From UBA11591 sp040220895 (lineage in GTDB: Bacteria > Bacteroidota > Bacteroidia > Flavobacteriales_E > Vicingaceae), in assembly GCA_040220895.1 (NCBI GenBank), contig JAVJVY010000001.1:62001-126000 (forward strand): a stretch of 64,000 bases of DNA. Reading direction: 5' to 3'. Positions 20,305 through 28,921 of the stretch are shown piece by piece. Under the pieces are notes generated by a model. It ran no database searches, was not told the DNA's origin, and worked only from the letters and a program-made list of their open reading frames with translations. The number at the start of each line of letters is the position of its first letter. Position 1 is the first letter of the stretch. A program made the position numbers and the translations under genes.

Positions 20305-21393
20305 ATGGGGATGTTGCGGTATTTATTAGGTTTAAGCTTGGGCTTGATTTTTATCATTGCCTACGGTCAGGATTACCGCTTTTCTCAATTTTACAATGCC
20401 CCTTTGGTCATCAACCCTGCCATGGCTGGAAAACACGATCTCGATTACCGATTGAATACAAATTACCGGAACCAATGGCAATCGATCTCGACAGCCTACA
20501 GGACGATTGCAGCGAGCTACGACATGCCTATGTTCGAGAATATTGGCAGCATCAGTAAAATGGGCTTTGGATTGAGTTTTCTGACAGACAAGGCAGGATC
20601 AACAAATTACGGCTTCACGAATATCAATGGATCTTTTGCCTATCACTTAAAAACCGACCGTTATACCCAGCTTTCTGCAGGCATACTGTTAGGTTATGGC
20701 CAAAGCAGTGTTGATCTCAGCAACGTGCGCTGGGAAAGCCAGCACAACGGCAATAATTATGACCCTTCCGCCCCAAGCGGAGAATCCGTTTTTGCAGAAA
20801 AAATCAACTACCTGGACGCCGGTTTAGGAATGATCTGGACTTATTTCGACCCGGATTATGACCGGCTTTTTGAAATAGGTTTATCGGCAATGCATCTGAA
20901 CTTTCCAAATCAATCATTCATCGCCCAATACGAAGATCGTTTAAGACCTAAAATTCAATTGCACGGTGCAATGGACATTGGCATGGTAGGGTGGACACTC
21001 AGCCCTAAATTACTTGTGATGAAACAGGGTCCAGCTTACCATTTCAACATTGGATCGCTTGCCAGAATCAAACTTGGTGATCAGGTAGATTCAAGGTTCA
21101 CCGACGCCTATGTTTCCTCCCATTTCGATATAGGGGCATTCTATCGCTTCAATGAAAGTCTGATGTTCACGGCTCAATATGAGCATAAGCGAAATTTACT
21201 CATTGCACTGAGTTATGACATCATTCTTTCTGACCTTTCATCTGTCTCTAGGTCTGGTGGTTTTGAACTAGCCATTAGGTATCAGGCGAAATTCAAAAAT
21301 CAAAAAATCAAGGTCAAGAAAAACATGGAAAAAGAGAATCGAGAACAACCTTCAAAAAAACAATCCAAGGGAAATAAGAATATCCGGATGTAG
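20305..21393 (+). CDS. PorP/SprF-family type IX secretion outer-membrane protein
   Basis: 362 residues. Signal peptide (about 1-21, ending AYGQ), then DYRFSQFYNAPLVINPAMAGKH, the hallmark N-terminus of PorP/SprF proteins, followed by a beta-rich barrel. Members are usually encoded next to one cargo with a gliding C-terminal domain and help tether or translocate it; here the gene follows the 1187-residue cargo by 4 bp. The last 32 residues are Lys/Glu-rich (KIKVKKNMEKENREQ), an unusual extension past the final strand. Converges with the SpoIID gene 4 bp away. Confidence 0.88.
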   Translation: MGMLRYLLGLSLGLIFIIAYGQDYRFSQFYNAPLVINPAMAGKHDLDYRLNTNYRNQWQSISTAYRTIAASYDMPMFENIGSISKMGFGLSFLTDKAGSTNYGFTNINGSFAYHLKTDRYTQLSAGILLGYGQSSVDLSNVRWESQHNGNNYDPSAPSGESVFAEKINYLDAGLGMIWTYFDPDYDRLFEIGLSAMHLNFPNQSFIAQYEDRLRPKIQLHGAMDIGMVGWTLSPKLLVMKQGPAYHFNIGSLARIKLGDQVDSRFTDAYVSSHFDIGAFYRFNESLMFTAQYEHKRNLLIALSYDIILSDLSSVSRSGGFELAIRYQAKFKNQKIKVKKNMEKENREQPSKKQSKGNKNIRM

Positions 21394-21397
21394 GTCT

Positions 21398-22561
21398 TTA
21401 TTCTTCTTCCCTGAAGAAATCAAGTGCCGAAAGGTCCACAAGGTGTACATTTCGGTAATAAAAGTGTAGAATTTCGGGATATGATATCCCCTTTGATGCC
21501 ATCTTCATTGCCCCTTCCTGACACAGGCCGGTGCCATGACCGAACCCTCTTCCCTTCAGGTAAATATACTCGCCTTCAGGAACGGCGTCAAAGAAAGTAG
21601 ACTTAAGTCTGAAGTCTGACCTGATGGTCTTTAATGGAATGCTTGTCGAGCCGAAGTGATATTCGGACTTTCGTCTTGGCTGATAAAATGGTTGAAGTGG
21701 TGACTTCGCCTCCGAACTTTGATAACTGGGGTTCTTTTGCCGCATATAATTGACCCACTTAGTTTTTGGAATCTTTTTTTCCCATCTGGCATTCGGCTGT
21801 GACGTGCAAAAAGGATCATCTACCGACCTTAGGTAGTAAACAGGTTTTTGCCAAACATCTTCCGAATTCACGGTTTGACCTCCGCAATTTGAATAAAAAG
21901 CTGCTGTGATAAGATTGATATCGCTGTCCACGATCACCAAACCTCGCGTTGATCTACTGGCAGATGCAATTTCAGGATCCGAGCAACTGCGGTAATAAGC
22001 CTGGCAATGAACACGATCACATAAATTATAACCTTCGAATTCGTGTTTGCCGAGGTTATCCAACGCATAAGTGCGGCAGAGGATGGATTGTAGTTTGAAA
22101 AATTCAGGTGCCGGGTTCGGACCAACTTCTGCCTGGACTACTCCTGCAATATAATTTTCAAGAAAAACATTATTAATTAATTTCAATTCATCATCTCTGG
22201 CAGTGACTTTAAGGTTGTCGTCATAATAACGGATTTTTTTTTCGGGAATGATGGGTGTGATTCTGAAAGAATTTTTACTACCCTTTCCCATCACGTAAAC
22301 TTTTTCGAAATCTCCAAAACGCTGCGTCGCAGATTTCACTTGTGTCAACTTACCGTTGCGAATGAAATACAGAAATTCTCCCTCAGAAAGGTCACAGATC
22401 TTGTCGTTATCAGCGTAAACGGCATAATTACCTTCTTCTACCTGAAATGAAAAGCGTTGAAGGTTATACCAATCCATTACACCGATGTTCAGAAATTCAA
22501 CTTGTGCTTCAAGTCCTGCGCTCAAGCAGAAAAATAAGATTGTAATAAACAAGCCTCTCAT
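21398..22561 (-). CDS. SpoIID/LytB-domain protein
   Basis: 387 residues with a signal peptide (about 1-20). The central domain has YIAGVVQAEVGPNP (catalytic-Glu region of SpoIID), CRTYAL, AFYSNCGGQTV, YLRSVDDPFC and GRGFGHGTGLCQEGAMKMA, the full set of SpoIID/LytB motifs. SpoIID cleaves peptidoglycan glycan strands that lack stem peptides; in Bacteroidota the family is thought to act in wall remodelling. Last gene of the operon surE, small membrane protein, lpxB, this gene (13 bp after lpxB). Confidence 0.85.
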   Translation of the reverse strand: MRGLFITILFFCLSAGLEAQVEFLNIGVMDWYNLQRFSFQVEEGNYAVYADNDKICDLSEGEFLYFIRNGKLTQVKSATQRFGDFEKVYVMGKGSKNSFRITPIIPEKKIRYYDDNLKVTARDDELKLINNVFLENYIAGVVQAEVGPNPAPEFFKLQSILCRTYALDNLGKHEFEGYNLCDRVHCQAYYRSCSDPEIASASRSTRGLVIVDSDINLITAAFYSNCGGQTVNSEDVWQKPVYYLRSVDDPFCTSQPNARWEKKIPKTKWVNYMRQKNPSYQSSEAKSPLQPFYQPRRKSEYHFGSTSIPLKTIRSDFRLKSTFFDAVPEGEYIYLKGRGFGHGTGLCQEGAMKMASKGISYPEILHFYYRNVHLVDLSALDFFREEE

Positions 22562-22574
22562 TCCAAAAATTTCC

Positions 22575-23693
22575 TCATTCTGTTAAGTATTTCAACATGA
22601 GCGATGCCGTTTTATCCGATGCTCCCGGACCGCCCAGTTTATCAACTAACCGGGACATGTTTGCCAGCATATTCTGGCGGTATTCCCCTTCTTTTAAAAT
22701 CATTTCCAATTCACGTTTCACATTTTTCTTATTGAAGTCGGTTTGAATTAGCTCTTTAACAATAGGTTCGTCCATAATGAGATTGACAAGGCTTATATAT
22801 TTAACCTTAACCAATTGACGTGCCAGCAAATATGAAAGGTAATTGCCACTATAGCACACCACTTCCGGTACCTTGAAAAGTGCCGTCTCTAGAGTTGCTG
22901 TACCTGATGTAACAATGGCTGCCTTACTATTGCGCAATAAGGCATAGGTTCGACCAGAAACTACTGGAACTTTCGAATCACCCATTAATTCCCGATAAAA
23001 TTCGATAGGTATAGAAGGTGCTCCAGCAATGACAAATTGTGCCTCTGGAAAGTAAAAAGCAGCAGCGAGCATTGTGGGAAGCATGCGTTTGATCTCTTGT
23101 TTTCTACTACCCGGTAATATGGCAACTATTTCCCGATTTTCCAGATGGTTACGTTCCAGAAATGTCGAGCGCTCAACGTCTTGCAAGCCGTTGCTGATGG
23201 CATCCAACAAGGGGTGTCCTACAAAGTCCACATGGTAGTTATACTCCTGATAAAAGGATTCTTCAAAAGGAAGAATCACAAACATCCTATCCACAAATCG
23301 CTTAATTTTATGTACCCTGGATCGGTTCCAAGCCCATACTTGTGGAGAAATGTAATAGAAAACTTTCAGTCCGCGTTTGTGCGCAAATTCGGCCATCCTA
23401 AGATTGAATCCCGGGTAATCGATCAGAATCAAAACATCGGCTTTGAATTCCGTGATATCTTTTTGACAGAAATTGAAGTTTTTACGAATGGTATTTAAGT
23501 TAGAAACCACTTCCAAAAAGCCCATGAATGCTAAATCTCGGTAATGTCGTATAATCTTTCCTCCGGCTTCCTGCATCATGTCACCTCCCCAGCAACGAAA
23601 ATCTGCATTCGGATCTCTTGTGGATAAGGACCTTATCAAATTAGCGCCATGAAGGTCACCTGACGCCTCACCGGCTATCACATAATACTTCAC
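22575..23693 (-). CDS. lpxB: Lipid-A-disaccharide synthase
   Basis: 372 residues from GTG. The N-terminus YVIAGEASGDLHGANLI and later DYPGFNLRMAEFA, YYISPQVWAW and VTSGTATLETAL are diagnostic of LpxB, a GT19 glycosyltransferase. It condenses UDP-2,3-diacylglucosamine with lipid X to make the lipid A disaccharide at the inner membrane face. Length is typical (about 370-380). It overlaps the upstream small membrane protein gene by 4 bp. Confidence 0.95.
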   Translation of the reverse strand: MKYYVIAGEASGDLHGANLIRSLSTRDPNADFRCWGGDMMQEAGGKIIRHYRDLAFMGFLEVVSNLNTIRKNFNFCQKDITEFKADVLILIDYPGFNLRMAEFAHKRGLKVFYYISPQVWAWNRSRVHKIKRFVDRMFVILPFEESFYQEYNYHVDFVGHPLLDAISNGLQDVERSTFLERNHLENREIVAILPGSRKQEIKRMLPTMLAAAFYFPEAQFVIAGAPSIPIEFYRELMGDSKVPVVSGRTYALLRNSKAAIVTSGTATLETALFKVPEVVCYSGNYLSYLLARQLVKVKYISLVNLIMDEPIVKELIQTDFNKKNVKRELEMILKEGEYRQNMLANMSRLVDKLGGPGASDKTASLMLKYLTE

Positions 23694-23986
23694 GAACCAA
23701 ATAGTTTGAAACCAAAAACGACAAAGGCATATACGATGGTTGCAAATAAAACGCCTATAGCACCATTATCGCGCTTCAACCAAAGAAAGGAAAAGAATAA
23801 CAAGAGGTTTATTAGCACAGCAAGGCTTAGCATTGGGGCAAAAAAAGATGTGTAAAGCAGCCGGTCCAAAAAGACCTTGAATCCGATAGAGGCATAATTT
23901 AATTTATAATATGCCCACAGCGCCAGCCAAGGACCTGCAAGACCAACAATGCTGCCTGTGATACGGAGCGTCCAAGTATCGTTCAT
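23690..23986 (-). CDS. Small membrane protein in the surE-lpxB operon
   Basis: 98 residues with three predicted transmembrane stretches (about 9-27, 46-70, 77-96). No family recognised. Start and stop overlap surE and lpxB by 4 bp each, so it is co-translated with them. A role in lipid A or envelope biology is suggested by context only. Confidence 0.65.
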   Translation of the reverse strand: MNDTWTLRITGSIVGLAGPWLALWAYYKLNYASIGFKVFLDRLLYTSFFAPMLSLAVLINLLLFFSFLWLKRDNGAIGVLFATIVYAFVVFGFKLFGS

Positions 23987-24750
23987 CTTTCAAGAGTCTT
24001 AAAATGGTCTATCGAGGCGTAATCTGTAAAATCACACTCTACGGGAACAACAGAGACAAAATTGTTTTTCAACGCCCACTCATCGGTGTCTTCTCCCCGA
24101 TCGTGATTTATGAATTTACCCGTTAACCAATAGTACGTCCGGCCCTGAGGGTCAACGCGCTCATCGAATTCTTCTTCCCAAACCGCCCGGGCTTGTCGAC
24201 ATACTTTAATTCCTTCAATTAAACCGGAACCTACATTAGGAATATTAACGTTTAGGCAGGAATTCGAGGGCATGCCGGTGACAAGTGTTTTTTCAGTGAT
24301 TTCCCTTGCGACTTCAATGGCCGCTTTAAAGTCTGCATCGATGGAATGGCTGCACAATGAAAACCCAATGGCAGGGATGTTTTCAATGGCGCCTTCAACA
24401 GCGGCCGACATGGTTCCACTGTAAATTACATTGATAGACGAATTAGAACCGTGATTGATTCCAGAAACAATAAGGTCCGGTTTGCGATCCAATATTTTGT
24501 TCACAGCTATCTTTACGCAGTCCACCGGTGTGCCAGAACACTTATATCCCCGAATTCCATCTATTTCCATGGTATTGAGATGAATCGTAGCACTGACGGT
24601 TATAGCATGACCCATTCCGGACTGTGGACTGTCAGGGGCAACAACAACTATTTCTCCTAAATTCTTTACCGCCTCTACCAAGGCTCGAATACCGGGAGCA
24701 CTAAAGCCATCGTCATTGGTAACAAGAATTAGCGGTTTTGAATTATTCAT
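23983..24750 (-). CDS. surE: 5'/3'-nucleotidase SurE
   Basis: 255 residues from ATG 24750; the frame's first start at 24762 is TTG. The N-terminal ILVTNDDGFSAPGI carries the metal-binding DD, followed by VAPDSPQSGMGHAIT, SGINHGSNSS and YSGTMSAAVEG, all conserved SurE active-site motifs. SurE is a divalent-metal phosphatase on nucleoside monophosphates and is cytosolic. First gene of the surE-lpxB-spoIID group; separated from dnaK by a terminator. Confidence 0.94.
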   Translation of the reverse strand: MNNSKPLILVTNDDGFSAPGIRALVEAVKNLGEIVVVAPDSPQSGMGHAITVSATIHLNTMEIDGIRGYKCSGTPVDCVKIAVNKILDRKPDLIVSGINHGSNSSINVIYSGTMSAAVEGAIENIPAIGFSLCSHSIDADFKAAIEVAREITEKTLVTGMPSNSCLNVNIPNVGSGLIEGIKVCRQARAVWEEEFDERVDPQGRTYYWLTGKFINHDRGEDTDEWALKNNFVSVVPVECDFTDYASIDHFKTLER

Positions 24751-24790
24751 TCGGATCGGCAATTAACCAGATTTCGTAAAAATAGGCTAT

Positions 24791-24820
24791 AAAAAAGCCC
24801 GATCGATGGCGATCGGGCTT
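24791..24820 (-). terminator. Intrinsic terminator after dnaK
   Basis: Perfect 11-bp stem AAGCCCGATCG / CGATCGGGCTT (24795-24805 with 24810-24820), loop of 4, followed on the minus strand by a T run (24796-24791). It ends the dnaK transcript before surE. Confidence 0.9.
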
Positions 24821-24841
24821 CCTTTTTTAACATTATGATGC

Positions 24842-26737
24842 TTACTTCTTGTCTTCTTCGACTTCCTCGAAATCGACATCCGTAACTTCGTCCTGGTCTT
24901 CTGCTTTCTCCGGGCCGGCTTGCTCTTCGGCTCCTGAGGAAGCATTATACATGTCTTGCGATGCTGCCTGAAAGACGGTATTGAGCTTTTCCATCGCTCC
25001 ATCAAGGGATGCGATGTCCTGAGCTTCGTGCACTTTTTTCAATTCAGCAAGTGCTTCATCTATGGCCTGCTTTTTATCCTCAGGAATTTTCTCTCCAAAC
25101 TCTTTCAATTGCTTTTCAGTCTGGAAGATCAATCCATCAGCTGCATTGAGTTTATCAACTTTTTCGCGTTCAGTTTTGTCAGCATCGGCGTTTGCCTCGG
25201 CCTCCTGCTTCATTTTATTTATTTCCTCTTCGCTCAATCCAGATGAAGCCTCTATTCGGATGCTTTGTTCCTTTCCAGTGGCTTTGTCTTTAGCATTGAC
25301 GTGAAGTATTCCATTGGCATCAATGTCAAAGGTTACTTCGACCTGAGGAACACCTCTGGGTGCAGGTGGAATACCGTCCAGGTGGAACCTTCCAATAGTC
25401 TTGTTGCCATTGGCCATTGGGCGTTCACCCTGAAGCACATGTATCTCTACAGAAGGCTGATTGTCAGAGGCAGTGGAAAAGACCTCCGATTTCTTAGATG
25501 GAATAGTGGTATTTGACTCGATCAATTTTGTCATTACACCACCCATGGTTTCGATCCCTAATGAAAGTGGTGTCACATCCAAAAGAAGTACATCTTTCAC
25601 CTCACCTGTCAGCACTCCACCTTGGATTGCGGCACCAACAGCTACTACTTCATCAGGATTTACACCTTTGCTTGGATCCTTACCAAAGAAAGATTTCACC
25701 GCTTCTTGAATGGCCGGAATCCTGGTCGAACCACCTACTAGAATGATCTCATCTATCTCCGAACTTTTTAACCCAGCATTCTTCAACGCAGTTTTACAAG
25801 GTTCAATCGTTCTTTTAATAAGGCTATCTGCTAATTTCTCGAATCCAGCCCTTGTCAACGTCCTAACCAGGTGCTTAGGACCACTTGCAGTAGCTGTAAC
25901 ATATGGCAAGTTGATCTCAGTTTGACTGGAGCTGGACAGCTCGATTTTAGCTTTTTCTGCAGCCTCTTTCAATCGCTGAAGGGCCATTGGGTCATCTCTC
26001 AGATCCAAGGATTCCTCTTTCTTGAATTCATCTGCCAACCAATCAATGATTACTTGATCAAAATCATCACCACCAAGGTGCGTATCTCCATCAGTGGATT
26101 TCACCTCAAACACGCCGTCTCCCAATTCTAATATCGAAACGTCATGGGTTCCACCACCGCAGTCAAAGACCACGATTTTCATGTCCTTGTTTCGTTTGTC
26201 CAATCCGTAAGCCAATGAAGCAGCCGTAGGCTCGTTGATTATGCGTTTTACTTTAAGCCCGGCTATTTCGCCAGCCTCTTTGGTTGCTTGTCGCTGAGCG
26301 TCGTTAAAATATGCCGGAACAGTAATAACGGCTTCTGAAACAGAAGTTCCAAGATAATCTTCGGCGGTTTTCTTCATTTTTTGAAGAATCATGGCTGAAA
26401 TTTCCTGAGGAGTATATAACCTGTCGTTGATCTTTACCCTGGGAGTATTATTGTCACCTTTTACTACTTCGTATGGCATTCTTTTGATTTCTTTTGCCAC
26501 TTCAGAAAACTGATTTCCCATAAATCGCTTAATGGATGAAATCGTTTTGGTTGGATTGGTAATTGCTTGACGCTTCGCAGGATCCCCGACTTTTCTTTCG
26601 CCTCCTTCAATGAACGCCACAATCGATGGTGTCGTTCTCTTTCCCTCACTATTCGGGATGACCACAGGTTCATTTCCCTCCATGACGGCTACGCATGAAT
26701 TCGTGGTGCCCAGGTCAATTCCTATAATTTTACTCAT
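24842..26737 (-). CDS. dnaK: Molecular chaperone DnaK (Hsp70)
   Basis: 631 residues. GIDLGTTNSCVAVMEG at the N-terminus, the phosphate-binding IVFDCGGGTHDVS, IINEPTAASLAYG, and GGSTRIPAIQ define the ATPase domain; the substrate-binding domain has LLLDVTPLSLGIETMGG, and the C-terminus ends acidic (TDVDFEEVEEDKK). It refolds proteins with DnaJ and GrpE, neither of which is adjacent here. Monocistronic, with its own terminator. No CIRCE element is visible in the 148-base upstream gap. Confidence 0.97.
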   Translation of the reverse strand: MSKIIGIDLGTTNSCVAVMEGNEPVVIPNSEGKRTTPSIVAFIEGGERKVGDPAKRQAITNPTKTISSIKRFMGNQFSEVAKEIKRMPYEVVKGDNNTPRVKINDRLYTPQEISAMILQKMKKTAEDYLGTSVSEAVITVPAYFNDAQRQATKEAGEIAGLKVKRIINEPTAASLAYGLDKRNKDMKIVVFDCGGGTHDVSILELGDGVFEVKSTDGDTHLGGDDFDQVIIDWLADEFKKEESLDLRDDPMALQRLKEAAEKAKIELSSSSQTEINLPYVTATASGPKHLVRTLTRAGFEKLADSLIKRTIEPCKTALKNAGLKSSEIDEIILVGGSTRIPAIQEAVKSFFGKDPSKGVNPDEVVAVGAAIQGGVLTGEVKDVLLLDVTPLSLGIETMGGVMTKLIESNTTIPSKKSEVFSTASDNQPSVEIHVLQGERPMANGNKTIGRFHLDGIPPAPRGVPQVEVTFDIDANGILHVNAKDKATGKEQSIRIEASSGLSEEEINKMKQEAEANADADKTEREKVDKLNAADGLIFQTEKQLKEFGEKIPEDKKQAIDEALAELKKVHEAQDIASLDGAMEKLNTVFQAASQDMYNASSGAEEQAGPEKAEDQDEVTDVDFEEVEEDKK

Positions 26738-26885
26738 GTCTTTTTCTTTAAGTTAATGCTCGATTACAATCAAATACATAACAAGTTCCATGCCAAATGG
26801 TGTTCGCCTAATTGACTGGAAATTTTGTCACGCTTGAAGAATCAGTTTGGAAGGGAACTGCCAAATAATGACATAAAGGCAGAAT

Positions 26886-27995
26886 TTAGCGGCAAACCGT
26901 CCTGCTACCAGCGGTTGAGCCGAAGTCTGCGCATTTGAATTGGCCGTTATTATAGGTATTAAAAGAGTTTACAAGCCAATTTGCCGAGGGTGAGTTTAAA
27001 TAATAACCTTTAAAAACACGGCTAGACCTAAAGGAGAAAATACCGATGCCTCCATTATCGATATTCGTATAACTGGGGCGTTCTTGAGACAACCCGCTTA
27101 AGGTAGCATTCTGCACCTCGATGTAAGTGTTTAAGTCTTCGCCTGCGGCGGTAACAACAAAATCAATCAGTCTACCGTGCCGATCAATTCCTTGATCCAG
27201 GATTGAGCTCATCACCTGGTAAAACCGTTCGCCGTCAAACTGAATCGTCAGTGAAGCCGAGGCATCATCAGTTACGTTTACTTCTCCGATGTCATAATTG
27301 ACAACATTCAACGTGCTGTCCGGCACAGTATCAGTTCCTGTCGTATAATAGTAACGCATTTCGATTTTATAGCGATTGGCGCCTTCCATTCTTCCTACTT
27401 GAAAACTGTATTGCTGATACTGTTCTCCTGTAAAGAATTTTATATGGCTGGTGATCCTGTCCCTTGGAACATCCGGTGGATTGATCATCCTCAGGTCGTT
27501 TACATCTCCCAGAAGTATTTGAGATTTATACTCTTTGCCGGTTGCTTTGACCTTGAACCACAACTGATAAACATGGTCAGCTTGTAAAACCGAATTAGTA
27601 ATACTTCCATTGCTGGCAATGGTGACCGGAGTTGATAACTTGTACATCAAGATTTCTGGGCTAAAAATTCCGTCGTCATTTAATGTTTTTTCGCGTGTCT
27701 CTTCCGCTCGATAAAAAACAGGATTGTCCTGGGTGCTGAGTGTCAAATCGTATAAACGCACATCCAATGCACTATCGGGATAATTGGTTAAGGTCTTATC
27801 ACCTGCAAGTACGCGTCCATCGCTCTCACCAACAAATGTGGGATTGATCCTGAAATATTGAACAGCCTGTGATTGATCCAACAATGCAAATACCACGGGA
27901 ACCTGCTCTGAATCTCCAAAAAGATCCACCTCCGTTTCGCATGAAAAAAGTGAAAACAGTACTAATAAAGATGGGAGAAGTGCTTTGATTCGCAT
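26886..27995 (-). CDS. Lipoprotein, DUF4249-like
   Basis: 369 residues. Signal with lipobox LFSC, Cys at 19, followed by ETEVD. The N-terminal region VPVVFALLDQSQAVQYFRINPTFVGE resembles Bacteroidota DUF4249-type lipoproteins, which are beta-rich and often near TonB-dependent receptors; none is present here. The mature protein has no catalytic motif I recognise. It lacks the CKKDE signal of the 12.6 kb operon, so periplasmic location is as likely as surface. Divergent from panB. Confidence 0.6.
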   Translation of the reverse strand: MRIKALLPSLLVLFSLFSCETEVDLFGDSEQVPVVFALLDQSQAVQYFRINPTFVGESDGRVLAGDKTLTNYPDSALDVRLYDLTLSTQDNPVFYRAEETREKTLNDDGIFSPEILMYKLSTPVTIASNGSITNSVLQADHVYQLWFKVKATGKEYKSQILLGDVNDLRMINPPDVPRDRITSHIKFFTGEQYQQYSFQVGRMEGANRYKIEMRYYYTTGTDTVPDSTLNVVNYDIGEVNVTDDASASLTIQFDGERFYQVMSSILDQGIDRHGRLIDFVVTAAGEDLNTYIEVQNATLSGLSQERPSYTNIDNGGIGIFSFRSSRVFKGYYLNSPSANWLVNSFNTYNNGQFKCADFGSTAGSRTVCR

Positions 27996-28048
27996 GATCT
28001 GGGTTAGCGTGTAAAAATAGGATTAATTCTGCATTGACAGTTTATTTT

Positions 28049-28056
28049 TAGCTTTG
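28049..28056 (+). promoter_or_regulatory. -7 element of the panB promoter
   Basis: TAGCTTTG matches TAnnTTTG, with TTC (28027-28029) at the -33 position after a 19-base spacer. Predicted start of transcription near 28063, 19 bp before the panB ATG. Confidence 0.5.
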
Positions 28057-28071
28057 TTGACTGTCAACAAA
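28053..28071. promoter_or_regulatory. Perfect palindrome over the panB promoter, operator candidate
   Basis: TTTGTTGAC-T-GTCAACAAA: two perfect 9-base arms around one base. It begins inside the TTTG of the -7 element and covers the predicted transcription start, the usual place for a repressor site. Confidence 0.55.
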
Positions 28072-28081
28072 TGACCTTACC

Positions 28082-28903
28082 ATGTCTACGGCAAAAAAAC
28101 AGAATGTAAAAAGAGTTACAACCCATACGCTTCAAGAAATGAAGGTAAATGGTGAGGCCATATCGATGCTTACCGCATATGACTTTTCCCTTGCAAAGAT
28201 CATTGATGCCGCGGGTATTGATGTCATCTTGGTAGGCGATAGTGCTTCGAACGTTATGGCCGGTCATGAAACCACCTTGCCAATTACCCTTGACCAAATG
28301 ATCTATCATGCTTCTTCGGTAGTTAGAGGAATAAACCGAGCATTGGTGGTAGTCGACCTGCCCTTCGGTGCTTATCAGGGAAATTCCAAAGAGGCCCTTA
28401 ATTCGTCGATCAGAATCATGAAAGAGTCAGGTGCGCATGCTGTGAAACTCGAAGGCGGTAGTGAAGTCGTTGAATCCGTGCAGCGCATTATTTCTGCGGG
28501 CATACCGGTCATGGGTCATTTGGGTCTCACTCCACAATCCATTTATAAATTCGGCACATACGTGGTAAGGGCTAAAGAAAAAGAAGAGGCGGAAATACTT
28601 TTGAATGATGCCAAGTTATTGGAAGAGGCGGGATGTTTTTCAATTGTCGTGGAGAAAATACCGGCGAGTCTTGGCAAAAAACTGAGCGCCGAAGTCAGCA
28701 TACCCATTATTGGAATTGGCGCCGGTGGGCAAGTTGATGGACAGGTCCTGGTATTACATGACATGCTGGGCATCACCCATGAATTCAGCCCAAGATTCCT
28801 AAGAAGATACCTTTCTTTATACGACGATATTAGTAAGGCCGTTAAATCGTATATCAGTGATGTCAAGTCAAAAGACTTTCCCAACAAGTCTGAACAATAT
28901 TAA
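28082..28903 (+). CDS. panB: 3-methyl-2-oxobutanoate hydroxymethyltransferase
   Basis: 273 residues. MLTAYDFSLAKIIDAAGID, VGDSASNVMAGHETTLPI, VVDLPFGAYQ, VKLEGG and GIGAGGQVDGQVLVLHDMLG are the PanB signature motifs, including the metal-binding Asp residues. It adds a hydroxymethyl group from 5,10-methylene-THF to ketoisovalerate, the first committed step to pantothenate and CoA. No other pan gene is adjacent. Likely co-transcribed with the pseudouridine synthase downstream. Confidence 0.96.
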   Translation: MSTAKKQNVKRVTTHTLQEMKVNGEAISMLTAYDFSLAKIIDAAGIDVILVGDSASNVMAGHETTLPITLDQMIYHASSVVRGINRALVVVDLPFGAYQGNSKEALNSSIRIMKESGAHAVKLEGGSEVVESVQRIISAGIPVMGHLGLTPQSIYKFGTYVVRAKEKEEAEILLNDAKLLEEAGCFSIVVEKIPASLGKKLSAEVSIPIIGIGAGGQVDGQVLVLHDMLGITHEFSPRFLRRYLSLYDDISKAVKSYISDVKSKDFPNKSEQY

Positions 28904-28921
28904 TACCTTGCTTTGGCCCGA

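Noticed and set aside
23145..23498. Plus-strand frame of 117 codons inside lpxB
   Set aside because: Antisense shadow of a clear lpxB gene.
26738..26885. CIRCE or sigma-32-like heat-shock element before dnaK
   Set aside because: No TTAGCACTC/GAGTGCTAA pair or clear alternative is visible, and no exact TAnnTTTG is present.
28543..28887. Minus-strand frame of 114 codons in panB
   Set aside because: Antisense shadow of panB, no domain.
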